Below, one piece after another: positions 44,395-53,329 of a stretch of 64,000 nucleotides of DNA. Below the pieces are notes generated by a model. The model saw nothing but the letters and a program-made list of their open reading frames with translations. It was not told the DNA's origin and made no database searches. The DNA is taken from NCBI GenBank assembly GCA_016702415.1, contig JADJEA010000011.1:62001-126000 (forward strand). Reading direction: 5' to 3'. The DNA is from Nostocoides sp. GTDB lineage: Bacteria > Actinomycetota > Actinomycetes > Actinomycetales > Dermatophilaceae. Position 1 is the first letter of the stretch, and the number at the start of each line of letters is the position of its first letter. A program made the position numbers and the translations under genes.

Positions 44395-44751
44395 CTATCC
44401 CGGTATGCCGCGCCCCGGCCTCCCCGGGCGCGGCCAGATCCGCCCGACGACCCGCCCGCGGATCGCCTCCGCGGGGACTGAGCCGAACAGCCAACTGTCG
44501 GCCCCGGTCCGAGGATTGTCCCGCTCCAGCCACCAGCGCGTCGGATCGGAGGGGTCAGGGCCGGTGAGTCTCTTGACGGCCAGTGGGCGCTCGGTCCCGT
44601 CCGCCGTGGGGGGCAGGTCGGCCACGACCAGGGTCTGCGGGCGGGGCGGCACGGCATACATCACGAGGAGGAGGTCCCCGGGGGCGAGCGTCGGCGACAT
44701 GGACTCACCAGACACCCTCACCAGACCCGGGTACGGCGGGAGGTGGACCAC
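44395..44751 (-). CDS. sodX: Nickel-type superoxide dismutase maturation protease SodX
   Basis: A 118-residue S24/S26-like peptidase that removes the SodN leader. It has catalytic Ser17 in GESMSPTLAPGDLLLV and Lys60 in PLAVKRLTG, then a WWLERDNP segment as in signal peptidases. No membrane anchor is visible, consistent with cytosolic processing. The start is GTG 44751. It is encoded immediately upstream of sodN on the same strand, the usual pairing. Confidence 0.92.
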   Translation of the reverse strand: MVHLPPYPGLVRVSGESMSPTLAPGDLLLVMYAVPPRPQTLVVADLPPTADGTERPLAVKRLTGPDPSDPTRWWLERDNPRTGADSWLFGSVPAEAIRGRVVGRIWPRPGRPGRGIPG

Positions 44752-44898
44752 GGTGAGACCATAGTCCTGGAATCCCCAAGCAAGGGGCCCTCACGATCAC
44801 GTCGGCCAGAGGGCGTGCCCACGCCGCAGTGCTGACCTAGACTGTCCTGGCCCGACTACGGGTCCCACCCAGCACCGAATTCCGCGGGAGATTGCACC

Positions 44899-46119
44899 AT
44901 GTCAGTCGACGGCCCCGAAGACCGCACCCCGGGCCGCTCGCCCAGAAGCCTTTGGAGGTCCTCAGGCAACTCCGGAGCTCGAGCAGGTGGAAGATCAAGC
45001 CTGTTCGGTGCCGGCCGCCGCCGGTGGGACAACATCATCCCCCTGGTCGCGGCCATTCTGGCGGTCATACTTGCAGCCTTCGCGGTGCTCGCCCAGAAGC
45101 GGTTCTTGTCGCAGTCGGATGCGACCATCGTCGGATCCACCTACAGCACCAATTCTGCGCCCAGCGCGGCCTCCACGACCAAGCCTTCTTTCCCGCACCT
45201 CGTTCATACGATCGGTCACTCCTTCACCTCCAATGGCGCTGAAGCCGACAGCGTGGCCAAGCTGCTCGGGGCGTCGTGGGCACACACGACCAGCGGTGTC
45301 GGCGGGGAGTCGGCACGGGCCATTGCCGCTCGCGCGGGGGCCATACCATGGGACCTACATCCCGAAGGCGGTCGAATCCCGGCGTCAGGAAAGGTGGAGG
45401 TCGCCCTGTATCAGGATGGACAGCCGTTTCCGTCCGAGGAGACGTGGCCATTGGTGGGCAACGGAGCGGGGGAGAACACAAGGGGAACTGGTCAGAACAA
45501 CGAGGGGATCAGTGGAATCCTCGGTAATCTGGCCGGGGTCAACGGCAGGCTCCTCATCGACCGGCCCGCAGGTACGGTGCGACTCACCAAGCACTTAGAA
45601 GGAGACCGCTACTATTTCGAGCGCGAGTCCCCAGGTGATGTGGTCGACGTCGAAGCCGCGCCTTTTCTTCCGAGTTACGGTCCGTCCCAAGTGGACGGAG
45701 TGGTGCTCATCAGCGCGGCAAGGAATTCTTTGCCGCGCTCCGACATCTCCGATGTTATAGCCACAGTTGACAAAATCATCGGGACTATCCCGTCCGATCG
45801 ATGGCTGGTTCTCGCCGAGTGGAGCGAGTTCCCAGTTACCTCGGATGCGGGGAATAAGGTGGCGGACTACAACGATCAGGCGAAGCAGCATTGGGGGGAT
45901 CACTTTGTCGACACTTACACCTTCGCCCGCGAGGAAGGGATGGCCTACCTGAAACTCGCGCCCACAGCCGAGGACGTCCAGGACATAGCAGAAGGCAAGA
46001 TCCCGCGCACTCTCCAACTCGAGGACCACCTGCACCCGAACCAGCGCGGCTATGACGTTATCGCCCGGGCTGTGGTCGACCAGATGGTGAAGCTTGGCTT
46101 CGCCCCCTCCGGCGCCTGA
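44899..46119 (+). CDS. Membrane-anchored SGNH-hydrolase-like protein (locus B)
   Basis: A 406-residue protein with a ~45-residue cytosolic tail, one helix at about 45-66 (IIPLVAAILAVILAAFAVLA) and an extracellular SGNH-type domain. The candidate nucleophile Ser108 lies in HTIGHSFTSNGAE (GDS-like block I). The Asp/His pair Asp376-His379 is in DHLHPNQRGYD (block V), and VVLISAARNS may be block III. The likely activity is deacetylation or O-acetylation of the exported polysaccharide. It is the first gene of EPS locus B on the plus strand. Confidence 0.75.
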   Translation: MSVDGPEDRTPGRSPRSLWRSSGNSGARAGGRSSLFGAGRRRWDNIIPLVAAILAVILAAFAVLAQKRFLSQSDATIVGSTYSTNSAPSAASTTKPSFPHLVHTIGHSFTSNGAEADSVAKLLGASWAHTTSGVGGESARAIAARAGAIPWDLHPEGGRIPASGKVEVALYQDGQPFPSEETWPLVGNGAGENTRGTGQNNEGISGILGNLAGVNGRLLIDRPAGTVRLTKHLEGDRYYFERESPGDVVDVEAAPFLPSYGPSQVDGVVLISAARNSLPRSDISDVIATVDKIIGTIPSDRWLVLAEWSEFPVTSDAGNKVADYNDQAKQHWGDHFVDTYTFAREEGMAYLKLAPTAEDVQDIAEGKIPRTLQLEDHLHPNQRGYDVIARAVVDQMVKLGFAPSGA

Positions 46120-46127
46120 CAGCGTCG

Positions 46128-47303
46128 ATGGGATTCATCGTTGCGCACAATCGCGACCGGGATTGGTATCACGTCCCCTTGGCGCTAGCCGAAGTGGGAC
46201 TATTGGACCGCTTCGTAACCGACTATTACACCGGTGCGAGCCGCATCCACGTCCCGACTTTGGGGCACCGACGTACCCGAGGCATCGACCCGGATGCGGT
46301 GGTTTGTTCGTGGCCGGCACTGATTGCCCAATTGCCTTTTGAGGCGGCGCGGCGCTGGTACCCTCTCGACTTCCCCTCGTATGTCGTGGAGTCGGCCCTC
46401 GGCCACACAGTAGCGGCGGTGGCCCGACAGTGTCCAAAGTCAGACCTTCTGCTGTATTCGGGGTCCGCACGGCAGGCGTTTAGAGGCCCCACGACTGGCC
46501 GCAGGGTGCTCTTTCAATACCACCCGAGCCCGTCGTTCATCGAGGGGGTTGTCGAGGGGGTCGATGAACTCGCCGACGCCGGCGACTGGATCCAGGAGGC
46601 CGAGGTCGACTCGCCGACCCGCGATCGCGCACACCAGGAAGAAGTCGCCCGTGCGGACCTCGTCCTGTGCGCTTCCACCTTCACTAAGACGGGCCTTATC
46701 GCGGAAGGGGTCGAGCCGGAAAGGATTAAGGTCGTTCCCTACGGAACACCCCCAATATCATCGGTGGATCCGGTCCCGGCTGTGGATCCTGTCTGCCGAT
46801 TCATCTTCGTCGGGCAGGGAGTGGCGCGGAAGGGTCTCCATCTTCTCATCGAGGCTTGGCGTCGCGCGTCTCTCGACAGGGCCACGCTCACCCTGGTCAC
46901 ATCCCGCCTCGACCCGGCGATCGCGGAGTTCGGACGGTCGGTCCCGGGCATCGAGTGGGTGGGTCGGCTCTCCCGTGCCGACCTCGACCGACGTCTCAGC
47001 GCGAGCGACACGCTCGTGCTTCCTAGCCTGGTCGAGGGCTTCGGCCTCGTGCTGGGGGAGGGGTTGGCCAGCGGCACGCGATTGATCGCCACCCGCAACA
47101 CCGGGCTCCCCGACATGGAGGTGCCGGCGGGTCTTGCCACCATCGTCGAGCCGGGGCGGGTCGAGCCTTTACGCCAGGCGTTGGTAGACCACGCGGCAAC
47201 CTATCTCGCTGAGCGACCGTACCGAGAGGACGCACTCACCGCTGCCGATCGACTGTCGTGGGTGAACTTCCGGGGGGCAGTCCGCAGAGGATTGGGACTG
47301 TGA
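46128..47303 (+). CDS. Glycosyltransferase family 4 (locus B, first)
   Basis: A 391-residue GT-B enzyme. The donor half has FIFVGQGVARKGLHLLIEAW, ASDTLVLPSLVEGFGLVLGEGLA (E-x7-E) and a nucleotide-binding region typical of GT4. The N-terminal half (GFIVAHNRDRDWYHVPLALAE) is less conserved. It starts 8 bp after the SGNH gene, and its stop overlaps the next GT gene (GTGA). Sugar specificity is unknown. Confidence 0.88.
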   Translation: MGFIVAHNRDRDWYHVPLALAEVGLLDRFVTDYYTGASRIHVPTLGHRRTRGIDPDAVVCSWPALIAQLPFEAARRWYPLDFPSYVVESALGHTVAAVARQCPKSDLLLYSGSARQAFRGPTTGRRVLFQYHPSPSFIEGVVEGVDELADAGDWIQEAEVDSPTRDRAHQEEVARADLVLCASTFTKTGLIAEGVEPERIKVVPYGTPPISSVDPVPAVDPVCRFIFVGQGVARKGLHLLIEAWRRASLDRATLTLVTSRLDPAIAEFGRSVPGIEWVGRLSRADLDRRLSASDTLVLPSLVEGFGLVLGEGLASGTRLIATRNTGLPDMEVPAGLATIVEPGRVEPLRQALVDHAATYLAERPYREDALTAADRLSWVNFRGAVRRGLGL

Positions 47304-48400
47304 AGATTGTCTTGATGGTGCACCGGTTTCACCCCGAGATCGGTGGAGTGGAGATGACGGCTGAGGTCTTGGCGCGGGGCTTCACCCAACGTTTTGGGGA
47401 CGACGTCACCGTGGTCACGCACACCACTCGTCGGGACCCGAACGTGCACTTCACGATCCGGGTCCTACGCGAGCCGGGTCGACGTGAGCTCTATTCCGCG
47501 ATCCGCAACGCGGACGTCGTCTTCCACAACAACCCGTGTATGCAGTTCTATTGGCCGCAATTGGTCATTCGCCGTCCATGGGTTGTCGCTGTGCGTATGT
47601 GGATCACCCTGCCGGGTCAGATTCACACTGGACGCGATCGCCTCAAGTATGCCCTCAAGACACGGATGGTCGAATCAGCAGATGTCTTAGTCGCCAACAG
47701 TCAGGCAGTCGCGGGGCACTTGCGAGGAGTTTCCCAGGTCGTTCACAATAGCTATCGCGACACGATCTTTACAGTAACCGGACCTGAGCCACGGGATCGG
47801 CGACGAATCGCGTTCGTTGGACGGCTCAGCGCGGACAAGGGCCTTGAGGTATTGATCGACGCTGTGTCTGAATTGGTGCGTCGTGGCCTGGACCCGCACC
47901 TGACGATCGTCGGAGAGGGGGACTTGGAGGACGAAGTCCGTCTCCGGGTCGCTGCTCTCGGATTGGGTCACCGGGTGGTTATGACGGGTCGTCTCACCGG
48001 ACCGCAGACCGCTGCGCTGCTCAATACTCATGGCATCGGCGTCGTCCCGTCCACAATCCCGGAGTCTTTCGGAACCGTGGCGTTGGAAGAGACGGCATGC
48101 GGGCTGGTGGTCGCGGTAGCGGGGCATGGAGGCCTCATCGAGGCGATCGGTGACGCTGGACCCACCTTCGCCCCAGGGAGTTCGTCGGGGCTCGCGGACG
48201 TCCTGCATCGCTTGATGACGGATGCCGCCTACTACGAGGGGTACCGCTCAAAGGCGCGGACTCACCTGGCCAACCACCAAGAGAACGCCATGGTGGACGC
48301 CTATCGCGACGTCCTCGCTCAGGCCGTCAGTGCTCGCGAATCGACTCGTGGTTGGCGCGGAACCATGCGACAACTTCGGCGATTCCTTCATCCAAGCTGA
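47300..48400 (+). CDS. Glycosyltransferase family 4 (locus B, second)
   Basis: A 366-residue GT4 with a canonical start (VKIVLMVHRFHPEIGGVE), donor-site IAFVGRLSADKGLEVLIDAV and PSTIPESFGTVALEETACGL (E-x7-E). GTG 47300 overlaps the preceding stop by 4 bp; a 14-codon longer frame lies in the upstream gene. Its last 74 bp overlap the 3' end of the convergent fcl gene, an unusually long convergent overlap. Confidence 0.9.
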   Translation: MKIVLMVHRFHPEIGGVEMTAEVLARGFTQRFGDDVTVVTHTTRRDPNVHFTIRVLREPGRRELYSAIRNADVVFHNNPCMQFYWPQLVIRRPWVVAVRMWITLPGQIHTGRDRLKYALKTRMVESADVLVANSQAVAGHLRGVSQVVHNSYRDTIFTVTGPEPRDRRRIAFVGRLSADKGLEVLIDAVSELVRRGLDPHLTIVGEGDLEDEVRLRVAALGLGHRVVMTGRLTGPQTAALLNTHGIGVVPSTIPESFGTVALEETACGLVVAVAGHGGLIEAIGDAGPTFAPGSSSGLADVLHRLMTDAAYYEGYRSKARTHLANHQENAMVDAYRDVLAQAVSARESTRGWRGTMRQLRRFLHPS

Positions 48401-49295
48401 TCGTCGGCCGCCACCCGAGTTCGCGGATCCGGGAGACATCCATCAGCCGACGCGGGGTTCCGTCCGGACGGCTGGCGTCCCATTCGGTCCTTCCGGTGAA
48501 TCCCGCGGCTGCGGCGATCCGTTGAGCGAGATCCGAGAGCGGCAGGTCCTCGCCCACGCCTATGTTGACCGGTTCGTCACCGTCGTAGTTCTCCAGCAGG
48601 AAGAGGGCCCCCGCGGCCATATCCCGTGAGTGGAGGAACTCGCGAGTCGGGGTGCCCGTTCCCCAGTTGGTCACAGACTCCACGCCCGCATCAGCCGCCT
48701 CGACGTACCTGCGGATCAGCGCAGGGAAGACGTGGGAGTTCTGCCGACTGAAGTTGTCGCCCGGACCGTACAGATTGGTCGGCATCGCGGAGATCCAGGC
48801 CACTCCGTGTTGATGTCGAGCAGCCTCAATCTGGAAGACTCCCGCGATCTTGGCGACGGCATACGCCTCGTTCGACTCCTCGAGGTAGCCGGTCATGAGG
48901 GCCGACTCTGTGATCGGCTGCGCCGTGAGCTTCGGGTAAATGCAGGCCGAGCCGAGGAAGAGGAATCGTTCGACGCCCGCCCGCAAGGCGGCATCCATCA
49001 GGTTGACCTGGATTCGGAGGTTGTCGGATATGAAGTCATAGGGGTATGTCGCGTTTGCTACGATCCCGCCCACCTTGGCTGCCGCGTCGACGACGTAGCG
49101 GGGCCGGTGTGTCCGGAACCACTCATGGGTCGCGGCCCGGTCACGGAGGTCGAGTTCACCGGATCGTGGACCGAGGAGGTTGGTGAAGCCCTCGTCGAGG
49201 AAATACGACCAGAGGGCGGAACCGACGAGACCCCCCCGACCCGCGATGAGGACCGGCGCCGAACGATCGAGCGGCGCCGGGATGACGTAGCTCAT
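48327..49295 (-). CDS. fcl: GDP-L-fucose synthase
   Basis: A 322-residue SDR epimerase/reductase converting GDP-4-keto-6-deoxy-mannose to GDP-L-fucose with NADPH. It has the nucleotide loop VLIAGRGGLVGSALWS, AAAKVGGIVANATYP, the catalytic GSACIYPK and Y-x3-K (EAYAVAKIAG), and NLYGPGDNF. Its start overlaps the gmd stop by 4 bp, forming the standard gmd-fcl pair. The 3' end overlaps a convergent GT gene by 74 bp. Confidence 0.95.
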   Translation of the reverse strand: MSYVIPAPLDRSAPVLIAGRGGLVGSALWSYFLDEGFTNLLGPRSGELDLRDRAATHEWFRTHRPRYVVDAAAKVGGIVANATYPYDFISDNLRIQVNLMDAALRAGVERFLFLGSACIYPKLTAQPITESALMTGYLEESNEAYAVAKIAGVFQIEAARHQHGVAWISAMPTNLYGPGDNFSRQNSHVFPALIRRYVEAADAGVESVTNWGTGTPTREFLHSRDMAAGALFLLENYDGDEPVNIGVGEDLPLSDLAQRIAAAAGFTGRTEWDASRPDGTPRRLMDVSRIRELGWRPTISLDEGIAEVVAWFRANHESIREH

Positions 49296-50323
49296 GACGA
49301 GGCGCGCCAGGAGGCGAGCTCGACCGTGTCGATGTGAAGTCCGTTGGCCCTCAACCCGGCGATGTCGTTGTCGACCATGATCCCGGCCAGGTTCTGCGGG
49401 AGAATCGTTGGCTCCCAGCCGAGCCTATCCTTGGCCTTCGAGTAGTCTCCGATCAGGGCGTCGACCTCGCTCGGCCGGAGGTACCTCTCATCGAAGTCGA
49501 CGTGGTCCCGCCAGTCCAGCCCCGCGTGCGAGAAGGACATCTCGAGGAATTCGCGGACGCTCGTGGCCGTGTTGGTGGCGAGAACGTAATCATCCGGCTC
49601 CTCGACCTGCAGCATCCGCCACATGCCTTCGACGTACTCGGCCGCGTATCCCCAGTCACGCACTGCATCCAGGTTGCCGAGATAGACAGTCCGCTCAAGG
49701 CCGGCCTTGATCCGAGCGACAGCGCGGGTGATCTTGCGAGTAACGAAGGTCTCGCCGCGGCGCGGTGACTCGTGGTTGAAGAGGATGCCGTTGACGGCGA
49801 ACATGCCGTAGGCCTCACGGTAGTTCTTGGTCACCCAGAACGAGTAGACCTTGGCCGCTCCATATGGGGATCGGGGATAGAAGGGCGTCTCCTCGTTCTG
49901 GGGAGGTGGGCTTGCGCCGAACATCTCCGAGCTCGAAGCCTGATAGAAGCGCGGGTCGACTCGGGCCATCCGGATCGCCTCGAGCAGTCGGATCGATCCT
50001 AGGCCGGTAGTGTCGCCGGTGTACTCGGGCTCATCGAAGCTCACCCGGACATGCGACTGAGCCGCGAGGTTGTACACCTCGTCGGGTTGGATCTTGGAGA
50101 GGAGATGAGCCAGCCTGGTCCCGTCAGCGAGTTCCCCGTAGTGGAGGAAGAAGCGGGCATCCGGGCGGTGCGGGTCGACGTAGAGGTGATCCACCCTCTG
50201 GGTGTTGAACGCGGAGGCCCGACGAATGACGCCGTGAACCTCGTAGCCCTTCTTGAGGAGGAGTTCTGCGAGGTACGAACCGTCTTGGCCGGTCACGCCG
50301 GTGATGAGGGCGCGACGGGTCAT
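49292..50323 (-). CDS. gmd: GDP-mannose 4,6-dehydratase
   Basis: A 343-residue SDR converting GDP-mannose to GDP-4-keto-6-deoxy-mannose. Motifs: RALITGVTGQDGSYLAELLL, the GVIRRAS loop, NLAAQSHVRVSFDEP, catalytic SSSEMFG and Y-x3-K in SPYGAAKVYS, and FNHESPRRGETFVTRKI. Its start overlaps the upstream GT4 gene's stop by 4 bp and its end overlaps fcl by 4 bp. It supplies fucose or rhamnose-type precursors to locus B. Confidence 0.97.
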   Translation of the reverse strand: MTRRALITGVTGQDGSYLAELLLKKGYEVHGVIRRASAFNTQRVDHLYVDPHRPDARFFLHYGELADGTRLAHLLSKIQPDEVYNLAAQSHVRVSFDEPEYTGDTTGLGSIRLLEAIRMARVDPRFYQASSSEMFGASPPPQNEETPFYPRSPYGAAKVYSFWVTKNYREAYGMFAVNGILFNHESPRRGETFVTRKITRAVARIKAGLERTVYLGNLDAVRDWGYAAEYVEGMWRMLQVEEPDDYVLATNTATSVREFLEMSFSHAGLDWRDHVDFDERYLRPSEVDALIGDYSKAKDRLGWEPTILPQNLAGIMVDNDIAGLRANGLHIDTVELASWRASS

Positions 50324-51597
50324 GGGTTTGGGACTCCTTCGGTGAGGCGGTGCGCGGGCGATGGTCGCCGTGTCACGATCGAAAAGAGGATCTCTTCAAC
50401 CGCAGAGACAGCATTGTCCATGTTGAGCTCCCGTTGGTAGAAATCGAGCCCGGAGCGTCCCATGGACGCCCGTTCCTCGGGGTGCTCGGCGAGCCACAGG
50501 ATATTGGCGAGCAGGTCCTCGGCGTCGCCGGGGCGGGCCAGTAGCCCAGCGCCTGCGTCGCGGATCTCGACGCCAGCATTACCTTCGGCATCGGTCGATC
50601 CCAAGACGGGGTTACCGGTGGTGAAGTAGCTGGTCAGTTTGCTTGGGACAGCCATCGACCCCACCCCCGGACGATCGACGACGAGGAGGATGTCGGCCGC
50701 GCCCATCGCGTCCTGATACTCCTCGCCGGGGAGTGGGTCGAGGAAGTGCACGGCGGGGTCCAGGCCAGCCCGTTCCTCCAGAATGCGGCGCTGATTCCCG
50801 TCACCCATGAGCACGAAGTGGATCGGTAAGCCACGCCGTCGGGCCGTGTTGGCCGCGTCCACGACCACTTCGAGTCCCTGTTTGAAACCCATCGCGCCGG
50901 AGTGGAGGACGACGAGGCGATCCCGCGGCCAACCGAGCCGCTTGCGCACCATTGCCCTGTCAACGGGGGGGCGCGGGCTCAGGTGCGTCCAGTTGCGCAC
51001 GACGTGTACGCGATCGGCGCTCAACCGGAGTTGATCGATCAAGGTACGTCGCAGACTTGGATGAATCGTGATGACGGCGTCGGCTGCCCGCAGGAGTGCG
51101 GACTCGGCCCAGGCAACTGCTGGGGCCAAGCGCTTGTCGGTCATCTCAGTCTCTGCTACGCCGACTCCGTAAAGGTCCTGCGCCCAGACAACGGTTGGGA
51201 TGCCGCGCGCCCGTAGCCGGGCCATCGCCAGCCCGCTGGCGAACAGCGCTGGGGACGTGCAGATGGCGACGTCAGCCCGGGGCAGGCGCGTTGTGGCAAG
51301 TCGGGCCCCTAGTGACAGCTCGAACGCGAGCCGTTTCGGCGCGTTCGGGGCATGGGGAATGTAGGTAGTGAGGCGTCGGACAGGAACGCCGTCGACGACA
51401 TCGTGCCGACGAGCGCGCCCATACCCATCGAACACGCGCCACGTTGGGTAGTGGGGGTGCGTCGTGAAGACGTTCACTCCGTGCCCACGCCTCTTGAGCT
51501 CACGCATCAGCCCAGTGGCGTATGGCGCGAGCCCGCTCGGCTCCGGCGCGTAATTGGGCCCGAGAAGAAGGACCTCGAGCGGTCGGCTGGCGGGCAC
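50320..51597 (-). CDS. Glycosyltransferase family 4, WcaI/WbuB-like
   Basis: A 425-residue GT4. The N-terminus LLLGPNYAPEPSGLAPYATG and the THPHYPTWRVFDGY segment closely resemble WcaI-type fucosyltransferases of colanic-acid-like clusters. The donor half has VLHSGAMGFKQGLEVVVDAA and AADILLVVDRPGVGSMAVPSKL. The start is GTG 51597, leaving only 29 bp to the divergent acetyltransferase gene. With gmd and fcl it forms a coupled three-gene unit, so fucosyl transfer is a reasonable guess. Confidence 0.9.
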   Translation of the reverse strand: MPASRPLEVLLLGPNYAPEPSGLAPYATGLMRELKRRGHGVNVFTTHPHYPTWRVFDGYGRARRHDVVDGVPVRRLTTYIPHAPNAPKRLAFELSLGARLATTRLPRADVAICTSPALFASGLAMARLRARGIPTVVWAQDLYGVGVAETEMTDKRLAPAVAWAESALLRAADAVITIHPSLRRTLIDQLRLSADRVHVVRNWTHLSPRPPVDRAMVRKRLGWPRDRLVVLHSGAMGFKQGLEVVVDAANTARRRGLPIHFVLMGDGNQRRILEERAGLDPAVHFLDPLPGEEYQDAMGAADILLVVDRPGVGSMAVPSKLTSYFTTGNPVLGSTDAEGNAGVEIRDAGAGLLARPGDAEDLLANILWLAEHPEERASMGRSGLDFYQRELNMDNAVSAVEEILFSIVTRRPSPAHRLTEGVPNP

Positions 51598-51626
51598 GAG
51601 CCGGAATACTACCGTGACCGCATGAC

Positions 51627-52190
51627 ATGGAGGGCGTTCATACTGGGCTCGTGCGAACTCTCAGCGGATTCACGGGGACCGGCTACGACAAGGGTCGCTC
51701 GGTCCTGTGGCAAGCGGCCTGGATGTTGACGTCCGGTGCCGTGTTCCAACGGTGGTGGTGTCCGGCGTCCCTCCGCGTCACCCTGCTCAGGGCGTTCGGG
51801 GCGCAGGTGGGCACAGGCGTGTTGGTGCGCCATCGCGTGCGCATTCACTGGCCCTGGAAGCTTCATCTCGACGACAATGTCTGGATCGGCGAGGGTGCCT
51901 GGATACTCAACCTCGAACCCGTGACGATCGGGCACGACACCTGCCTGTCTCAAGAGGTGTTCCTCTGCACCGGCAGCCATCGGTTCGACAGCCCGACTTT
52001 TGAGTTCGACAACGCCGCGATTACCATCGGAGCACGCACCTGGGTAGCCGCGAGAGCGACCATCCTACGTGGCGTGGCGGTGGGCGATGACGCCCTCGTC
52101 GGTGCCTGTGCCCTCGTCATTGGGGATGTTCCTGACGGGGGCCGGGTTCTGGCACCGGTCGCCTCATCAATCTCGAACTTCCCCAACTAG
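51627..52190 (+). CDS. WcaF-like O-acetyltransferase (left-handed beta-helix)
   Basis: A 187-residue cytosolic hexapeptide-repeat acetyltransferase, probably acting on a polysaccharide repeat-unit sugar with acetyl-CoA. The region FGAQVGTGVLVRHRVRIHWP, the hexapeptide turns, the catalytic-type His in CTGSHRFDSP and the end part WVAARATILRGVAVGDDA match WcaF/LbH colanic acetyltransferases. ATG 51627 is used; GTG 51651 is possible. It is divergent from the WcaI-like gene and 17 bp before a GT4. Confidence 0.9.
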   Translation: MEGVHTGLVRTLSGFTGTGYDKGRSVLWQAAWMLTSGAVFQRWWCPASLRVTLLRAFGAQVGTGVLVRHRVRIHWPWKLHLDDNVWIGEGAWILNLEPVTIGHDTCLSQEVFLCTGSHRFDSPTFEFDNAAITIGARTWVAARATILRGVAVGDDALVGACALVIGDVPDGGRVLAPVASSISNFPN

Positions 52191-52207
52191 AGCCACAGGT
52201 CAACAAC

Positions 52208-53329
52208 TTGCGCATCCTCCATGTCGTGACACTTGTCACTCCGGACGGCAGGTACGGTGGACCTCTGCGCGTGGCTCTGAACCAAGTGACCGCCCTTCGA
52301 GCCCGAGGGCATCGAGTCGTACTGGCGGCTGGAGCCGCAGACTTCGAGGGACCACTTCCGGCGCGCTATGCAGGTGCCGAAGTCACGCTATTTCCGGCGG
52401 TCCGCTTGGTCCCTGGGACTGGGTTCGCGGGCTTGGCCTCACCGGCAATGCTCGCCTGGCTGGTGCGATGGGCACGTCACACCGATGTCGTCCATCTTCA
52501 TCTCGCGCGGGACCTCGTCGGTCTCCCGGCGGCTCAGGTCGTCTCGGCACTGAAGCGGCCCTACGTCGTGCAGACCCACGGCATGATCGATCCTACGAAC
52601 TCCCTGCTCGCGCAGCCGTTGGACGCCATCGCCACGCGTCGCCTGCTTCGCAACGCCGGTGCGGTGTGCGCACTGACGCCGGTCGAGGAAGAGGCCCTCA
52701 GGGCAGTCGAACCTCGCTTAAGTCGCATCCGGATCCTGCCCAACGGGGTGCCCGAGAGCGGGATAGTAGCGCCTGGGGGCGGTCCAGCTGTCGATGTTCT
52801 CTTCCTCGCCAGGCTCGCCCCCCGCAAGCGACCGACGGACTTCGTGCGTGCGGCCCAGATCCTGGCACCGCGTTTCCCTGGGGTGACCTTTTCGCTCGTA
52901 GGCCCCGATGAGGGCGAACTGGAACAGGTGTCCAGCCTGATTCGCGCGGATGATGCGCAGGGGCGCATTAAGTATGAAGGAGCCTTACCGCCGGAGCGAA
53001 CAGCGGAGAGGATGGCGTCGGCGTCCCTTTACGTGCTCCCTGCGGTAGGCGAGCCATACGGCATGACGATCGTGGAGGCCATGAGCGTGGGCGTGCCTAC
53101 GGTGTGCCTGGCAGACTGCGGCCTTGCCGACGCCGTACGCTCCACTGGGGGAGAAGTGGTTGAGCCCGGCGTCAGCGGCCTAGTCGGCGGAATCGAGCGA
53201 CTGCTGGCGGACCCAGCTCGACGTTCCCGTGCCTCAACCGCAGGCCTGCTCTATGTCCGCGACCATGCGACCATGGACAGCGTGGCCGCTGGCCTTGAGG
53301 GCATATACGCCGGGGTGATTCGCAAGTGA
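52208..53329 (+). CDS. Glycosyltransferase family 4 (locus B, fourth)
   Basis: A 373-residue GT4: RILHVVTLVTPDGRYGGPLR at the start, VQTHGMIDP, donor-site DVLFLARLAPRKRPTDFVRA and AVGEPYGMTIVEAMSVG. The frame begins at TTG 52208, an uncommon start; the first residues match the family so closely that a later start is unlikely. Its stop overlaps the polymerase gene start (GTGA). Confidence 0.88.
   Translation: MRILHVVTLVTPDGRYGGPLRVALNQVTALRARGHRVVLAAGAADFEGPLPARYAGAEVTLFPAVRLVPGTGFAGLASPAMLAWLVRWARHTDVVHLHLARDLVGLPAAQVVSALKRPYVVQTHGMIDPTNSLLAQPLDAIATRRLLRNAGAVCALTPVEEEALRAVEPRLSRIRILPNGVPESGIVAPGGGPAVDVLFLARLAPRKRPTDFVRAAQILAPRFPGVTFSLVGPDEGELEQVSSLIRADDAQGRIKYEGALPPERTAERMASASLYVLPAVGEPYGMTIVEAMSVGVPTVCLADCGLADAVRSTGGEVVEPGVSGLVGGIERLLADPARRSRASTAGLLYVRDHATMDSVAAGLEGIYAGVIRK

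Noticed and set aside
44752..44898. Inverted repeat GGCGTGCC-CACGCC-type element with a TAGACT box before locus B
   Set aside because: It could be the locus B promoter, but spacing to any -35 is wrong and 6-bp repeats are common by chance here; too weak to list as a feature.
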